Origin: Daucus carota subsp. sativus
Taxonomy: Eukaryota; Streptophyta; Magnoliopsida; Apiales; Apiaceae
Assembly: GCF_001625215.2 (NCBI RefSeq)
Contig: NC_030387.2
Location: 40,137,606-40,201,605 of the forward strand
Direction: 5' to 3'
Length of the DNA: 64,000 bases
Below, piece by piece: positions 14,476-25,953 of this stretch (within the stretch, counting starts at the first letter, position 1; each line of letters starts with the position of its first letter). Both the position numbers and the translations under genes were made by a program. Below the pieces are notes generated by a model. The model worked only from the letters and a program-made list of their open reading frames with translations, did no database searches and was not told where the DNA came from.

Positions 14476-15022
14476 GACTTATTATAGTATAGTATAGATA
14501 TGTATGTATGTACGTATAATATTTTGGAAATTGAAATACAACTTCAGGGTTTCTCTACAAAAATAATACTCAAATTACAAAAGAAAATTCAAAAATATGA
14601 AATCCCATTTACAACCTAATTATAAGAAAATCAACCACTTTCAAACGCCTTGCTATCTCAAGTTAAAGATATTGTACGTCTTCATGTTATATGTAACACA
14701 AAAACTTTAAAAAAAATTAAATTAAAGTGAAATACAGGCAAACAAGTAATTCTGAATAAATTTTTATTTTCAATGAAAAATACCAATATAAGTCTGGACC
14801 CGCCCTGTTATTTAAAATCTCCCACGGACTGTCAGTGATATAGTAAGAAATCACAATCTAAGTAGGAAACACAATTTAATTTGTGTTTAACAAACAAGGG
14901 ACAGAAGTTAAGACTACTAATTGCATGCACTAGCACAAATCAAGTCAGCTGGCACTCATATGTAAAGTCAGTCATGCTTGGCTAAATATGTGAAATCAGT
15001 CTTTAAAGTCAACAACACAATA

Positions 15023-15301
15023 CTCCCTCCGTCCCTGCTATTTCTTATCGAATGGGTTGGGCACGGAAGTTAAGAAATATGAATAAAGTAGTTGAAAAGA
15101 GAAAGAAAAATGGGTGAAGTGGTGGGACCTACTGATTTTTAATGTATAAAAGAGAGATAGTGGAGTAAAAGTAGTGTGAAAAGGAAAGAAAAGTGGAGAA
15201 GTGGTGGACCCATTGACCATATTCGGTAAGTTTTGAAATGTAAAGAATTGGATGGGACACCTCAAAAAAGAAAGTGTAATGAAATGGAAGGAACGAGGGA
15301 G
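15023..15301 (+). mobile_element. Stowaway-type MITE
   Basis: CTCCCTCCGTCCCTG at the left and GAACGAGGGAG at the right are flanked by TA at both ends (15021-15022 and 15302-15303). The interior AGTGGTGGGACCTACTGATT matches the 17256 copy almost base for base. Confidence 0.85.
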
Positions 15302-17255
15302 TATTTGCATTTGTACAGTGTTTGCATCGGTGCATTGTACACATATTAGACGTCAAGTCAGTCCGCAGAAATCAGAATCAACAGTTGTGAACGTACTTTA
15401 TGAATTTAATTATTTTTATCATATATAAAAATAAGATAAATAACCCCATCGAACTGATGAGGGAGTCATTTACTTTATTACGAATATAATAACTTATTTT
15501 ATTCATTTATACATGTCGTTTCATTTTGTAATATATATTAATATAAATCTGTTAATTATATAATTAAATTATCATATTAAAAATTTTAAAATTATAGTAT
15601 TCTTAATATATTTCATATAAAATAATAGTAATTTTAGTTATACAAGTATGAATTTGAAAAGTGCCAAAAAGATTAATATAATTTATTATTATATTAAAAT
15701 GATATATTTTATCTATAAATATTCAAAATATTATTGGGTTCAACAAATTTTACATTATATCCTAAAAATCTAATTTAGATAACCAATTGTAGATTCTCTT
15801 ATAAATAAGAAGTAATACATTATAAATCCAGATTTTTAGTTATGTAAAACTTCCTCCATCTCAGTCATTTCTTTATACTTTCTTTCCGAATTTGCTATCT
15901 AATTCTTTATACGGGATTGTTCATAACATGAGATAAATTATTATTTTATATTTAATCTATAAAGTTAAATATATTCATGAGTGATTTTGTTGGATTCGTA
16001 CTTACGAATGCTTTAATACAATGAAGTTTTATATTTTACGAATAAAAAATGTAATGATAATGATGAAACCGATTGATATTTAATATATAAAATAGGTATA
16101 ATGGTAAAAAGTAAAGGGTAAAATACATAATTATCTCGTCCACACCCAATGAGACGGCGCTTTTATGTTCTGGTATTAAGTTCAAAGGAATCGCTCAAAA
16201 AAAAATAAAAATAAAAATAAAAAATCGCGGTTTGATCTGTGCTCAACAAAAATGGAAACGAAAATAAGACTCTGATGACATGCACGTAGTCACCAACAAC
16301 CCCAACACCCATCAAGTCACAACTATCAAAATGTAAAGTCAGTTTTCTGGGTCAACAACATTTATTATTTGCATAGGTACATTTGAAGAACCAACTAGCT
16401 AGTCTGTCCGTGTTTTCTCCAACATAAGCATTTTTATTTTTAACACATATTTTGATTATATAATAAAATAATAATTTTAACTAATTTATGTTTTTATCAC
16501 TTTAGTTACATTTTCTTTTTGTAAAATAAATATGATGTAACCGACCTCAATTGCAATCGGTAGTATTGTGTTTGATCGGGAAATGAATACAGAGAGATGA
16601 AATGAAATTCAAATTGTATTATACATATATTTAATAAAAAATTCATTTCATTCCTTATCCTATATATTAGAGACCACACGCCCCATTTTGAAAAAGAATT
16701 AATGCTCCATCCTACATTGTCTTCTCTTTGAATCTTATCATAATAATATTCCATTTCATTCTCTTTTATAAAAATAGTTTCATAAAACTATATAAAACAT
16801 ATTTTTATAACTCTTTTTTGAATTTTATTTTTATTTATAAAAATTTAGATAATAAATATTTATTCAGAAAAAAATCAAAATAATTAAATAAATTATATTT
16901 TATGATGATATTAGACTGTGTGGTCTCTTTCTCTCCTCTCACGTAAATAATTGAGGTGGAGGGAAAGAGTATTGCACGCACAGGTTGTACAATGCCAACG
17001 TAGAAATGCACAAATAACTGAAAATGAAAATAATATTACTAGAAAATCGAAACTGTCATGAAAAAAATATAGAAACCAGCCCGGCCCAATCCGGTTAGAT
17101 TCGCTCCAATCTTGTTATTGCTGCTCGAGTCCAGCACGGCCCGACTTTATAACGAGCCGGTTATGAGCTGTATTTTTAGTATTGGAAAACACTTCGTCTA
17201 GGATATAAAATCGCTTACATAAAAATATACTCGGTCTGTCCATCCAAAAATAATA

Positions 17256-17535
17256 CTCCCTCCGTCCCACCCAATTCTTTACCTTGGTTTGGGCACGGAG
17301 GTTAAGAAATATTTATAAAGTAGTAGAAAAGAGAATGAAAAGTGGGTAAAGTGGTGGGACCCACTGATTTTTAATATATAAAAGAGAGATAGTGGAGTAA
17401 AAGTAGTGCGAAAAGGAAGAAAAAGTGGGAATGTGGTGGGACCCATTAACTATTTTGGGAAAGTTTTGTAATGTAAAGAAATGGGTGGAACGGCCAAATA
17501 AGGAAACTGTAAAGAATCTGGTGGGATGGAGGGAG
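17256..17535 (+). mobile_element. Stowaway-type MITE
   Basis: CTCCCTCCGTCCCACCC at the left and GGGATGGAGGGAG at the right are flanked by TA (17254-17255, 17536-17537). This is the best-preserved family member in the window. It lies 26 bases from the 3' end of the neighbouring Helitron. Confidence 0.85.
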
Positions 17536-17561
17536 TAATCGTTTTGATTTTTTACATATAA

Positions 17562-18944
17562 CTAATTGAGAAGCCGCGCGTTGCGGCGGGCTATAAAAAT
17601 TATATTAATGATCAATATTAATATTTATAAAATAAAATAAATTTGTGTTAGCCTATAAAAATTATATTAATGATTCAAAATTAATATTTATAAAATAAAA
17701 TAAAATTTATATTATAAACCTCGAGACAATACCAATATTAATATATAAAATTGCAAAATTGGACTATAATTCATGAGCGAAAAAATAAAAATAAAAATCT
17801 GCATGTAATTAACAATTCAAAACACGATAAATCTTAATTTTAGTTGTGTTTCACATAAGTGCGTAAGAATCTAACAAATATTGAGATACAACTACGAAAT
17901 CATTCCAAATTTTAATAAGGATAAACATTATGTTCTAATTGTACGAACATTAATCATCTCGGGACGTATGAACTCCAATCCATGCTTGCACAGGTTTATC
18001 AATGGTCTTTCCTTTTTTGAATTGGTTGTCTGCAAAAATACCAATCAAATCTATGATATTTCGGTCTATAATACCCTTACTTGCATCAACCTTTATTTAT
18101 ACTGTATAAACAGCCTCCACTTAAAAGGTGATTGAACCGAGTAAACAGATATTGTTGAAGTGTTGCATGAATGATCTCCTCCTGTATACAAAGTAACTCA
18201 TATAAAAATTAACAATAACAAACATATCCGATATTATAAAAGAACAACGAACAAACATATATCCCTAACAGTTAATCTATTGATCTTTTCATCCACAATA
18301 TCATGTCAAGACTATATTGTTCTTCCGTATTTGGATTTGTCGACTCCCACATCCGACAAACTTTTACTCTTATCAGCCAATCAACTCTATCGTCATTCCC
18401 GTGTTTGGATTTGTCGACTCCCACATCCAACAATTTGTCGACTCCCACATCCAACAAACTTTTACTCTTATAAGCCAATCATCTCTATCGTCATTCAAAC
18501 CATCTGGTATAGTGTAACTCATTATTGTATTAAATTGAGAAGACAAATTTGAAAAATTGTGTGTGTTAAATTTTATGAAGTCTAACCTCAATTTATAGGG
18601 GTTGATTTGAGAAAAGATCAGCTTATTAAAAATATTTTCTATTTTTGATATACGCCTTTTCCAAAAATATGATGATAGTTTCAAATTCAGATTTGATTTT
18701 GATTTGAAAAAGGTAGTTCTGAAATTTTCTTTCAATATATCCGAAACTAAAAAAGAAAGCTTTTATTTCTGATATTTAAGGTAGTTTTGAAACTTACTTC
18801 CAATATCCAAAACTAAAAAAAAGGTAGTTTTTAGTTTTGATATTTTTCATCCAAAAATTTCTGAAAATTAGAAAAATAGAACGGAGCAATCTGAGAGGCG
18901 CCACCTACACGCTCCCTCGCTTCTTCTTTATATAAGTATATTGA
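17562..18944 (-). mobile_element. Helitron candidate, 1.38 kb
   Basis: On the minus strand it begins TCAATATACTTATATAAAGA at 18944, preceded by A. It ends ...CTCAATTAG at 17562, followed by T. A perfect GCCGC/GCGGC hairpin with a 5-base loop lies at 17573-17587, near the 3' end. The 5' section, GGTGGCGCCTCTCAG, looks like many plant Helitrons. The terminal tetranucleotide is TTAG rather than the usual CTRR. The interior carries a ~73-bp tandem duplication (18331-18497) and no helicase coding. Confidence 0.55.
18331..18497. repeat. Tandem repeat inside the Helitron candidate
   Basis: The unit GTTTGGATTTGTCGACTCCC ... ACTCTATCGTCATTC occurs twice in tandem. A third, partial TTGTCGACTCCCACATCC is inserted in the second unit. 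It produces repetitive short frames on both strands that are not genes. Confidence 0.75.
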
Positions 18945-21613
18945 TGATTTGAGCTATAAAAAGATATGTTTTTACATATTATTTTTTAAATTTTTTCTTA
19001 CATAAAAATATAAGTGTTAAATTTTATTCAGAGGAAAATTTTGAAAAATAATATACCGATGTATGTCCTTTTTACAACCCAAATTATGTGTAAAAAGTTA
19101 AAGCGATGGTTCAAGAAAATATATGTTACACTCATGCCCGATCATAAATCGGTCAAACCCGCTCTGAAGAAAGTGTTCGAAGCCTGTTGATTTATTATGA
19201 AATCGGACTTCACCCGATTTCGAAAAATACTCAGGATTTGATCTGATAATCATATATGTTATTCAAAATCAATTCTTGATTAGGCAAGTTGTCGGAGATG
19301 GGGATACGAAGACCGGTGGTATTATCATATAATAGCAAGAGTCCAGAAGACACTCAAGTAATATTTCGATTTATTTTCGAATTTGGAATTCAAAACGTGA
19401 CCTGATTTCGAAAAAGACTCTGTATTCGTCTTCTCCACTAAGAACCATCACTGTTGCTCATGAACCTTTTAATCCTGAATGCATGGTATATTGAGATCAT
19501 GCAATGGCCTTTAATTGATCACTTAGCTATTCGTCCCAAACAGCATGACTGCATGCATGAGTGCATTGGAAATACCTGGTAAGGTTATACGTTACAATGT
19601 CGTGGATAGAAGGTTCGAAGTGATATGGGACTTTGCTGTAGACTTCGGTCCAAAATAATTAGTTGGTTACGGTGCTACAACTTTAGCATGACTTATTCGG
19701 TAATCTACTCTTTCTACATGCAATTAATCTGCGAATTATAATCTCTTCAAACAAGCATACTTTGCGGCTTTGCTAAAGTCTTAACTTCTGGATGAATATA
19801 TATCTGTGCAGTTTGTTCTCTTAAATGAAGATCTAAGTGTTTGGAGCCGGCCAACTTTACTGCAAGATCTTTTCATATGATCATACATCCCAATTATTGC
19901 ATTCATCGATGACTGACCACATGAATTAAATTCTTGTTTTGGATTTTTTGAAACATTGACTGTTGAACTGGCTTGTTGAACATTGATTTTTTTTTTCTTT
20001 ATTGCGTGCAGCGCCTTATGGAAACTGGGGGTGAACAAGGCATGGGCGGTTGTGAGGTGGTTCTGATGCCCATCCTCGTGTCCCATCACCATAAATCTCA
20101 TCTCAGCCGTTTTGCAGTTGCAATCTTGCGTTTATTATTCAAATTTTAATGTTCGTCGAAGTTCAGTAAGAAGGAACTATCTGCATTAGAAGGTAAATTG
20201 TCCAGAGTCATAGCTTATTGATGATTTTATTTTGCCTGTTAAATCTTAAGCATCTTTTCAGATATTGTTTTTCTACATTTGGTGCAGAAATAAGTGGCAA
20301 TTGATAAATAAACTTTGCCAGAACACCTGTAATATTGGTGTAGTTGCATAGAGCTAAAGTGTCTGAGTGTTTCTTTACCCAACTTTGAGGTATTTATACG
20401 ACAAAATCCTACTCTAATAAAATCACTGAAATACAAACTAAAAACAAACCAATGTTATTAAATATAATGGGAATGATTTTTTAGCCGGAGATGGATCCCG
20501 AGGTGGGTCTAGATAGGACCTGGGTGTGGCCTAGTAGGGTTAGGGTGGGTCCGGTGGGACCATAGTGGGTTTTGGCTCTTAGGAAGGTCGGAGCCTGTCC
20601 GGAGTCTTGACGAGGCTCTAGTAGACGGGGGTGGGAGTGGGTCCTTAGGTGGCTGATGTTATATAACAATTGCCTATATAATGAAGTTGAAAGGTGGACT
20701 AGAACAATAATCCATCCTAATTACATCAATTAAATCTCTTCATCTGAAGGGATGGGAGAAGCTAGAAAAACTTAGCCAGATTGACTAGATCAAACGAACC
20801 TCCCTAGCTTGAGTGCTTCTGTCACGTAGTTTTGATTTGTTGATCCTTGTATCTAGAGGCTTTAGCAGCCAAAATGCACTTTAATCTCTGTAGACTCTTA
20901 ATATACACCTTAATCATATTTGCTTTCATGTTTTGTGGTCCATTCGACGTAGAGTGTTTGCTTTTATGTCAATGGTTATGGGACCAGTATGTTCCATGTC
21001 ACGACAGATGTGGAATCTGATTAGAAGACTTGATGACAACTTATGAAAGTATTATGACAATTAACAAGATTGAATAGATACAAAGATATCAAAGGAAGAG
21101 AGCTGAACTTTCATGAGCATCAATGTAGAAAAGATATCACATTAATAATTAATTATAATGATACACACTAATGTATCAATAATCTTAGCTGCTGATAATC
21201 TGGCTTACATGTATGAGCATCATAAATAATAGAAACTAGGTATATAGCTAGGTCTTGGAATTTGTAATACTCCATGAAGATGATTGATTGAGACAAGCAG
21301 AACAGCACATAAACAAAAGCAAGCTGGCATCTTCAAAAGATTTAGGGTTTATTCTGTCGTTCAAATGTCACATTTTCTTTAGCTGTCGAACTCTCTGATC
21401 CTATGCATGCATTCGTATCCACTGACTGGCTTGCATGAGTTCTGAGGTGAAGAAAGAACTCTTCGATCTCTGTTGAAATAACAAGTTTGATGTCAAGCCC
21501 CCCAAGAATTACTATAAGAAAATTCATCACTCAATATTAAGTGAAGTCTAGTTTACTTTAATCTTAATAGAATTAGAGGTCTGCTAGTTAGTTACCTCGT
21601 TTTTTTTAAATAT
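18945..21613. other. Intergenic DNA and 3' flank of bHLH copy B
   Basis: No gene recognised. At 20012-20147 (+) an open stretch follows a good acceptor (tttctttattgcgtgcag), but it matches nothing I know. The 21342-21600 part is the presumed spliced 3' UTR of bHLH copy B; it shares AAAGAACTCTTCGATCT with the region downstream of copy A. Confidence 0.4.
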
Positions 21614-24119
21614 CTAATGCAAATGAACAGAAGATACATTGGTGGTTAAACCGGAATGATTAATAACTTGATGTCTTTGTTCATCCATGTTCCATAATAG
21701 CTGTCCAATGTTGCCGCTATCACTCTGGGACTGCTACATTAAGAAATTTCAAATTAGAGATAGGAAATGACTAAAGAGTAAAGACTAGGTCACTGTAATT
21801 AGGACAGACTTATCAGCAATAATTGTTAGTTTGTTACCGACGTTAGAATTGGATTACAATGTGCTTGATTGAAAAGACTGAGGAATCTAGAGATCGATAG
21901 GTCTCCTAATGATTGACTGAAGGCTTATTATAATTAAATTTGGAACAGATCTGCTACCTGAGACTGAGACATGATGTATGACATCTGGGCCTGTTGAAGT
22001 TGAAGTAAAGTTGAAGTGTCAATGAGAGAATAGCCACCAGATGTGTTGAAAATGCCGTTTGTTGCCTGTGTATGGTTTTGTTCTTCAATAAGTGAGTATC
22101 CATCAGATGTGTTGAATATGTCATTTGTGGCCTGGTTTCGGTTCTCTAGTTGCACATCTGGCGCGTTTGTTGCTTCCAAGCTGCTCGTTCCCTGCAATTC
22201 GTATTCTCATGCATGTAAACACCTCTTTAAATATGTTAATTAGTACACATAACACATGCATATACAAATACATGTTTTTGCTGATAATTAAGAGTACAGT
22301 GAATCGAACTGTATATGACTATGTAAATTTTCTTTCCTAACCTGATTTTGTACCTCTGGTTCGACCATATATGCATCCAAGTTCATTCCACAGTTGTAGA
22401 ACAGTGTGTTGATAGAAGCAATCTTTAATGAAAGGATCTGATTCAAAAATGAATACTGATATAAGTATCTGTCTTAATATTATGAAATTAAATTGAAGAA
22501 AAAAGAACCAGGGTTCATTTACCTCGACTTGCTTTTGTAAAGACTGCACATAGTTGATAATCTCGTCCAGCATAAGAGCTTTACTCGTAATCTGTATAAA
22601 TTTTTCCAGTAGAATTTGACAATATAATCAGACACTACATGAAACAGGGGGGCCTTGTGCATTCTGGCCGATGCCAAAACTGGCCACGTCATTGTGGCCC
22701 ACGTGGACCATAGATGTGGCACTAGTATATTAGCAGTGTGAACGTGTCATATCATGTCAACAGGGTCGCAACCATGTGGAAAGTCCACATGGTTGACGTC
22801 TTGCGTCAGTCAATAGTCTTGCTGACAAGTTTTAAACTGACCAACTGAAAATAGTCGGTTTGGCTTAGAACCGGTCATTATTTGTCTTAAACCAACATTT
22901 GAATTTTACCTTATATCTGGTCGTGAGATATATGAAAACATGTCTTAAATCATTAAAAAGAATTTTTTAAGAAAAGGATGAAGTAATCTGTTTCACCTGA
23001 TCACAACCAGGTACAAGAGCTTTTAATATATTCATCCTCTTGCTTATTTTTTCTCTCCGGACCTGAAAGCAAGAACCAGGTTTAATTAGCTTGCAATAGG
23101 TTTAGGGACAGGGGCTGAGCCACTTGGAGCCCATGAGGAGCCCCCGGCTCCATGGCGTTCTGTACGCGTGAGGCTCAGCCACTGCAGAGAGCCCTTCTCC
23201 CACAGGAGCTTGTCTATTATTCGGTGCAACACCTTTTCAATTTAATTATTAACCGGCAAGGAGACATGATCAACAGTACTGTCATATAGTGCATCAAATT
23301 TAATAAAGTTGAGAGATTAAACAAGCAGAATGTGTACCCTTTCAGCTAGACTGTGACTGTCTGTAGCTTGCCCCCTCCTTGCTCGAACATGAACATAATC
23401 AGTTGGAGCTCCATTTCTTTCTGCTTCATCGCGAATAGTCCTTTTCTTCTTCTTATCATTAGCCTCTGATCTTCTGCTCCTCTTATTATTCGGCTTCTCA
23501 ATGCTACTACTAGCTGTTTCTTTCCTCGGCTTCTTGCCTTTCATCTGCACATTAACAAATTAATCGATTATTACACTTAAATACATTATCAATTATCATA
23601 CACCAGTATTGAGTCAAACTTCTTGAAAGTACGTGAAAAAAGTCAAGTGAGTATTATAATGAACAGGAGGGAGTAATAAAAAGAAATACTCCAAGATATA
23701 ATAGTCGTTTGACTTTTTTCACGTACTTTTAAGAGTTTTGACTGTAAACTTATAAATATCATTTTTAAATTTTGATAAACAGTTACCATAGAGTGAGGTT
23801 GGCATTTGATCTTCCTTTTCTCCGCGGGATTAGTTACTTGATCATACTGAGCACTTGCTGCAGATGAACTCGAATTGTTAATGCATGTGCTAATTTTTGT
23901 GATACCAGTACTATCAGTACTTAGATTCGCAGAGGGCAAGGCCTCCTGCACCGTCGGATCAGCTTGATCATAAAATGAATGGTGCTGATGAGGAGAAAAG
24001 GGCTTGTAGATATCATGGATTGATTGCTCTGGAAAGCAAGAAGTAGTATCTGGAATCAAGAACATGGAAGAAGAGTCAAGAAGAAATGAATGGTGTTTAT
24101 TGGAGGAGAAAGATGCCAT
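21614..24119 (-). CDS. bHLH transcription factor, copy B (BEE/CIB-type, group XII)
   Basis: Seven exons: 24119-23787, 23544-23338, 23062-22997, 22591-22523, 22437-22342, 22191-21958, 21733-21614. They join in frame to 374 residues. The bHLH region lies at residues ~158-225: [20 protein letters not shown], then [18 protein letters not shown], then [20 protein letters not shown], with the E-box contact residues His, Glu and Arg intact. Two [22 protein letters not shown] repeats follow. The C-terminus has the [18 protein letters not shown] block typical of this subfamily, which copy A has lost. A role in hormone- or light-dependent transcription is inferred from the family. The gene is in tandem with copy A in the same orientation; N-terminal [22 protein letters not shown] and QVTNP segments are shared. 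The intron 22996-22592 contains a CACTA-like insertion that copy A lacks. Confidence 0.92.
22636..22915. mobile_element. CACTA-like insertion in a bHLH copy B intron
   Basis: CACTACATGAAACAGGGGGG starts at about 22635, and the block is absent from the matching intron of copy A. It carries a perfect 12-bp inverted pair, CAACCATGTGGA/TCCACATGGTTG (22769-22780, 22784-22795), and a CCCACGTGG motif. I could not find a matching TGTAGTG end, so the right boundary is set only by where the two introns resume similarity. Confidence 0.4.
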
Positions 24120-24195
24120 TCTGTATATCTGATTTTATTAATAAGAAAGATTCAGAATGAGTAATTTATGGGAGGGAGATTGTAGTGCAGGTTGG

Positions 24196-24206
24196 TATAT
24201 TTATAG
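24196..24206 (-). promoter_or_regulatory. TATA box of bHLH copy B
   Basis: CTATAAATATA on the minus strand, 77-87 bases upstream of the ATG at 24119. It is the same motif and spacing as copy A, with the shared context TACTATAAATATA. Confidence 0.6.
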
Positions 24207-24248
24207 TAGAGTACTACACTGCTATACTCCATGTGTTTATCTGTTATA

Positions 24249-24465
24249 GGTGGTGTTTGGGCAGGAATTAAAAGCACTTATTCGTATTATTTGTGTAAAA
24301 AGTTAAGAAGTGCTTATAAAAAGTTGAGAATGCTAGCTTTTGTTTTATAACTTCTACTTCTTTCCCAAGCACTTTAATCACTTATAAATCCTAACTTGCT
24401 TCTAACTTCTATTTCACTTTTTTACTTTAACCAAAAAACACTTATTTTAAGTTCATCCAAATAGT
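24249..24465 (-). mobile_element. hAT-like MITE upstream of bHLH copy B
   Basis: GGTGGTGTTTGGGCAGGAAT at the left and GTTCATCCAAATAGT at the right. The reverse complement aligns throughout with 5532-5766. It starts about 45 bases beyond the TATA box and so lies in the proximal promoter. Confidence 0.65.
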
Positions 24466-25184
24466 TCCATAGTCTTATTGATTGATGAATATATCATGGC
24501 AGGATGAGAGCAACTCCAAACTAGGCCGGATTACCTTCCCCGCACCTCGACTAATTTGAAGAGTGACTAGTAATTATCTAACCGTCATTGATATTATTTA
24601 AATTTGTATCGTTTTGATATTAGAACCGATACAATATCTCAGCAGATCTTGACTAATCTTGAAAATTGACTTACAAATCAGTAAACCGTTGTAAATATCA
24701 CTTAAATCTCAAAGAGATTAGACATCATCCACGATTATAAATATCACTTAAATTTTATACAATATCTCGGTCACCCTTAACATTTGAATTACCGATCAGT
24801 GGATAACCCTGTGAACCTTAACTTCTTAAATGGATCAACACTTTTTGTAAGGACGAACTGATTAGTTATGTAGAGATTCAAATGGTTTGTCTTTTACACT
24901 TTCTTGGAACACCATATCCAGATAAATTCCAGATATCGAGAGATATGATGTTTGGATTATCTTCTTACACATTGTTGAATCTTGTGTGTTAGATTGTTAA
25001 CATATACTTGCCTCTGAAATCTGAATAAAACACAAATTCCTCAAAAATGCCTTCATGCATGGTTCTTTATATATCCTGATTTATAGTATTCAAAAATAAT
25101 TTTCAAACCCACATAATTATCACTAAAATTTGATCAATTATTATTTTAATCTGAACTTTTACCACTTCCTACATTTTTTATATG

Positions 25185-25953
25185 GGGTTAATGCTCTATT
25201 TCGTCACTCTACTCGACTAAAATTTTCAGTTGGCCTACCGAGTCAAAAAAGTTTTCATTTAAATAACAAAGTATCCAAAAATTTTCAATTACAAGATCAA
25301 GTTTAAAAAACATTTCAACGCCGTTAGGCAGGCCTTTGACTTTAACGGATAAAGTTAGTTTTAACGGATTTGTATTTCCCCCCAATAAAATTAGGGTTCT
25401 TAAACTAGTGTTAGGGTTTAAATTGGGGGCTTCTGACTCCTGGTAGTGTTTTGTGCAATAGAGGGGTTAATTGGTTTTGGGTGGTGAAGAGGGTGATACA
25501 GGGCATACGAGTTAAGCCGGAGGAGAGGTCAGAGGCCACCTGGACCACCGTCAACGACTACTCTATCTTTCTGGTACTGCTGGGGATAGAGAAGCTTGGA
25601 GATCATGGAGAATAATTCAAGAATCAGACCTTACACGTTGCTGTTGCATTTGAAGACGAAGAGTCCCATGATCGCCCTCTCATGCTCACTGATGCCATCT
25701 GATTTTCCCCCAAAATTAACTTCTCCACACCGATGCTGCTGCTGTATACAAACTGATGGTAGTATCATATTGTTTTAAAAAGAAAGGACTGGGAGAGGTA
25801 GTGGAGAGGAGAGAGAATATCTCTGTTAAAAATTAACGGAATGACCTAATTGAAAGTTTTAGATGATATAATTAGTTGACCGAAAACTTTTTTGACTCGG
25901 TAGTCCAGTTGAAAGTTTTAGTCCAGTCCAATGACCAAATAGAGCATTAACCC
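25185..25953. mobile_element. MULE-like element with 10-bp target duplication and gene-like interior
   Basis: The ends are ~70-bp inverted repeats. The left is GGGTTAATGCTCTATTTCGT ... ACCGAGTCAAAAAAGTTTTC and the right is its inverse, closing ACCAAATAGAGCATTAACCC. The direct repeat TTTTTATATG flanks both sides (25175-25184, 25954-25963). Long TIRs and a 9-10 bp duplication fit Mutator-like elements. The ~600-bp interior is clearly GC-richer than its surroundings, and no transposase was seen. An open stretch of 60 codons lies at 25596-25778. This is the layout of a Pack-MULE, though I could not identify the source gene. Confidence 0.7.

Larger units (their letters stand above)
12446..14498 (-). 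mobile_element. Helitron candidate with nested repeats
   Basis: On the minus strand it starts with TCTATACTATACTATAATAA at 14498, preceded by A. It ends CTAG at 12449-12446, followed by T. Eight bases before the end lies a hairpin: CCCGT (12457-12461), loop of 7, ACGGG (12469-12473). A|TC...hairpin...CTAG|T is the diagnostic Helitron layout, with insertion between A and T. Inside are two (TA)n runs (12621-12666, 13912-13981), a ~555-bp element with long terminal inverted repeats, a CCACCTCCA-rich block and a second copy of the element body. No Rep/helicase coding was seen, so the element would be non-autonomous. Confidence 0.65.
14499..17561. other. Repeat-rich intergenic DNA between two Helitrons
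   Basis: Apart from two Stowaway copies (15023-15301, 17256-17535), I see only AT-rich sequence here and no credible exon. Confidence 0.5.

Noticed and set aside
19781..20101. 106-codon minus-strand frame
   Set aside because: No motif or homology I recognise. The plus strand has an equally open stretch after an acceptor, so neither can be called a gene.
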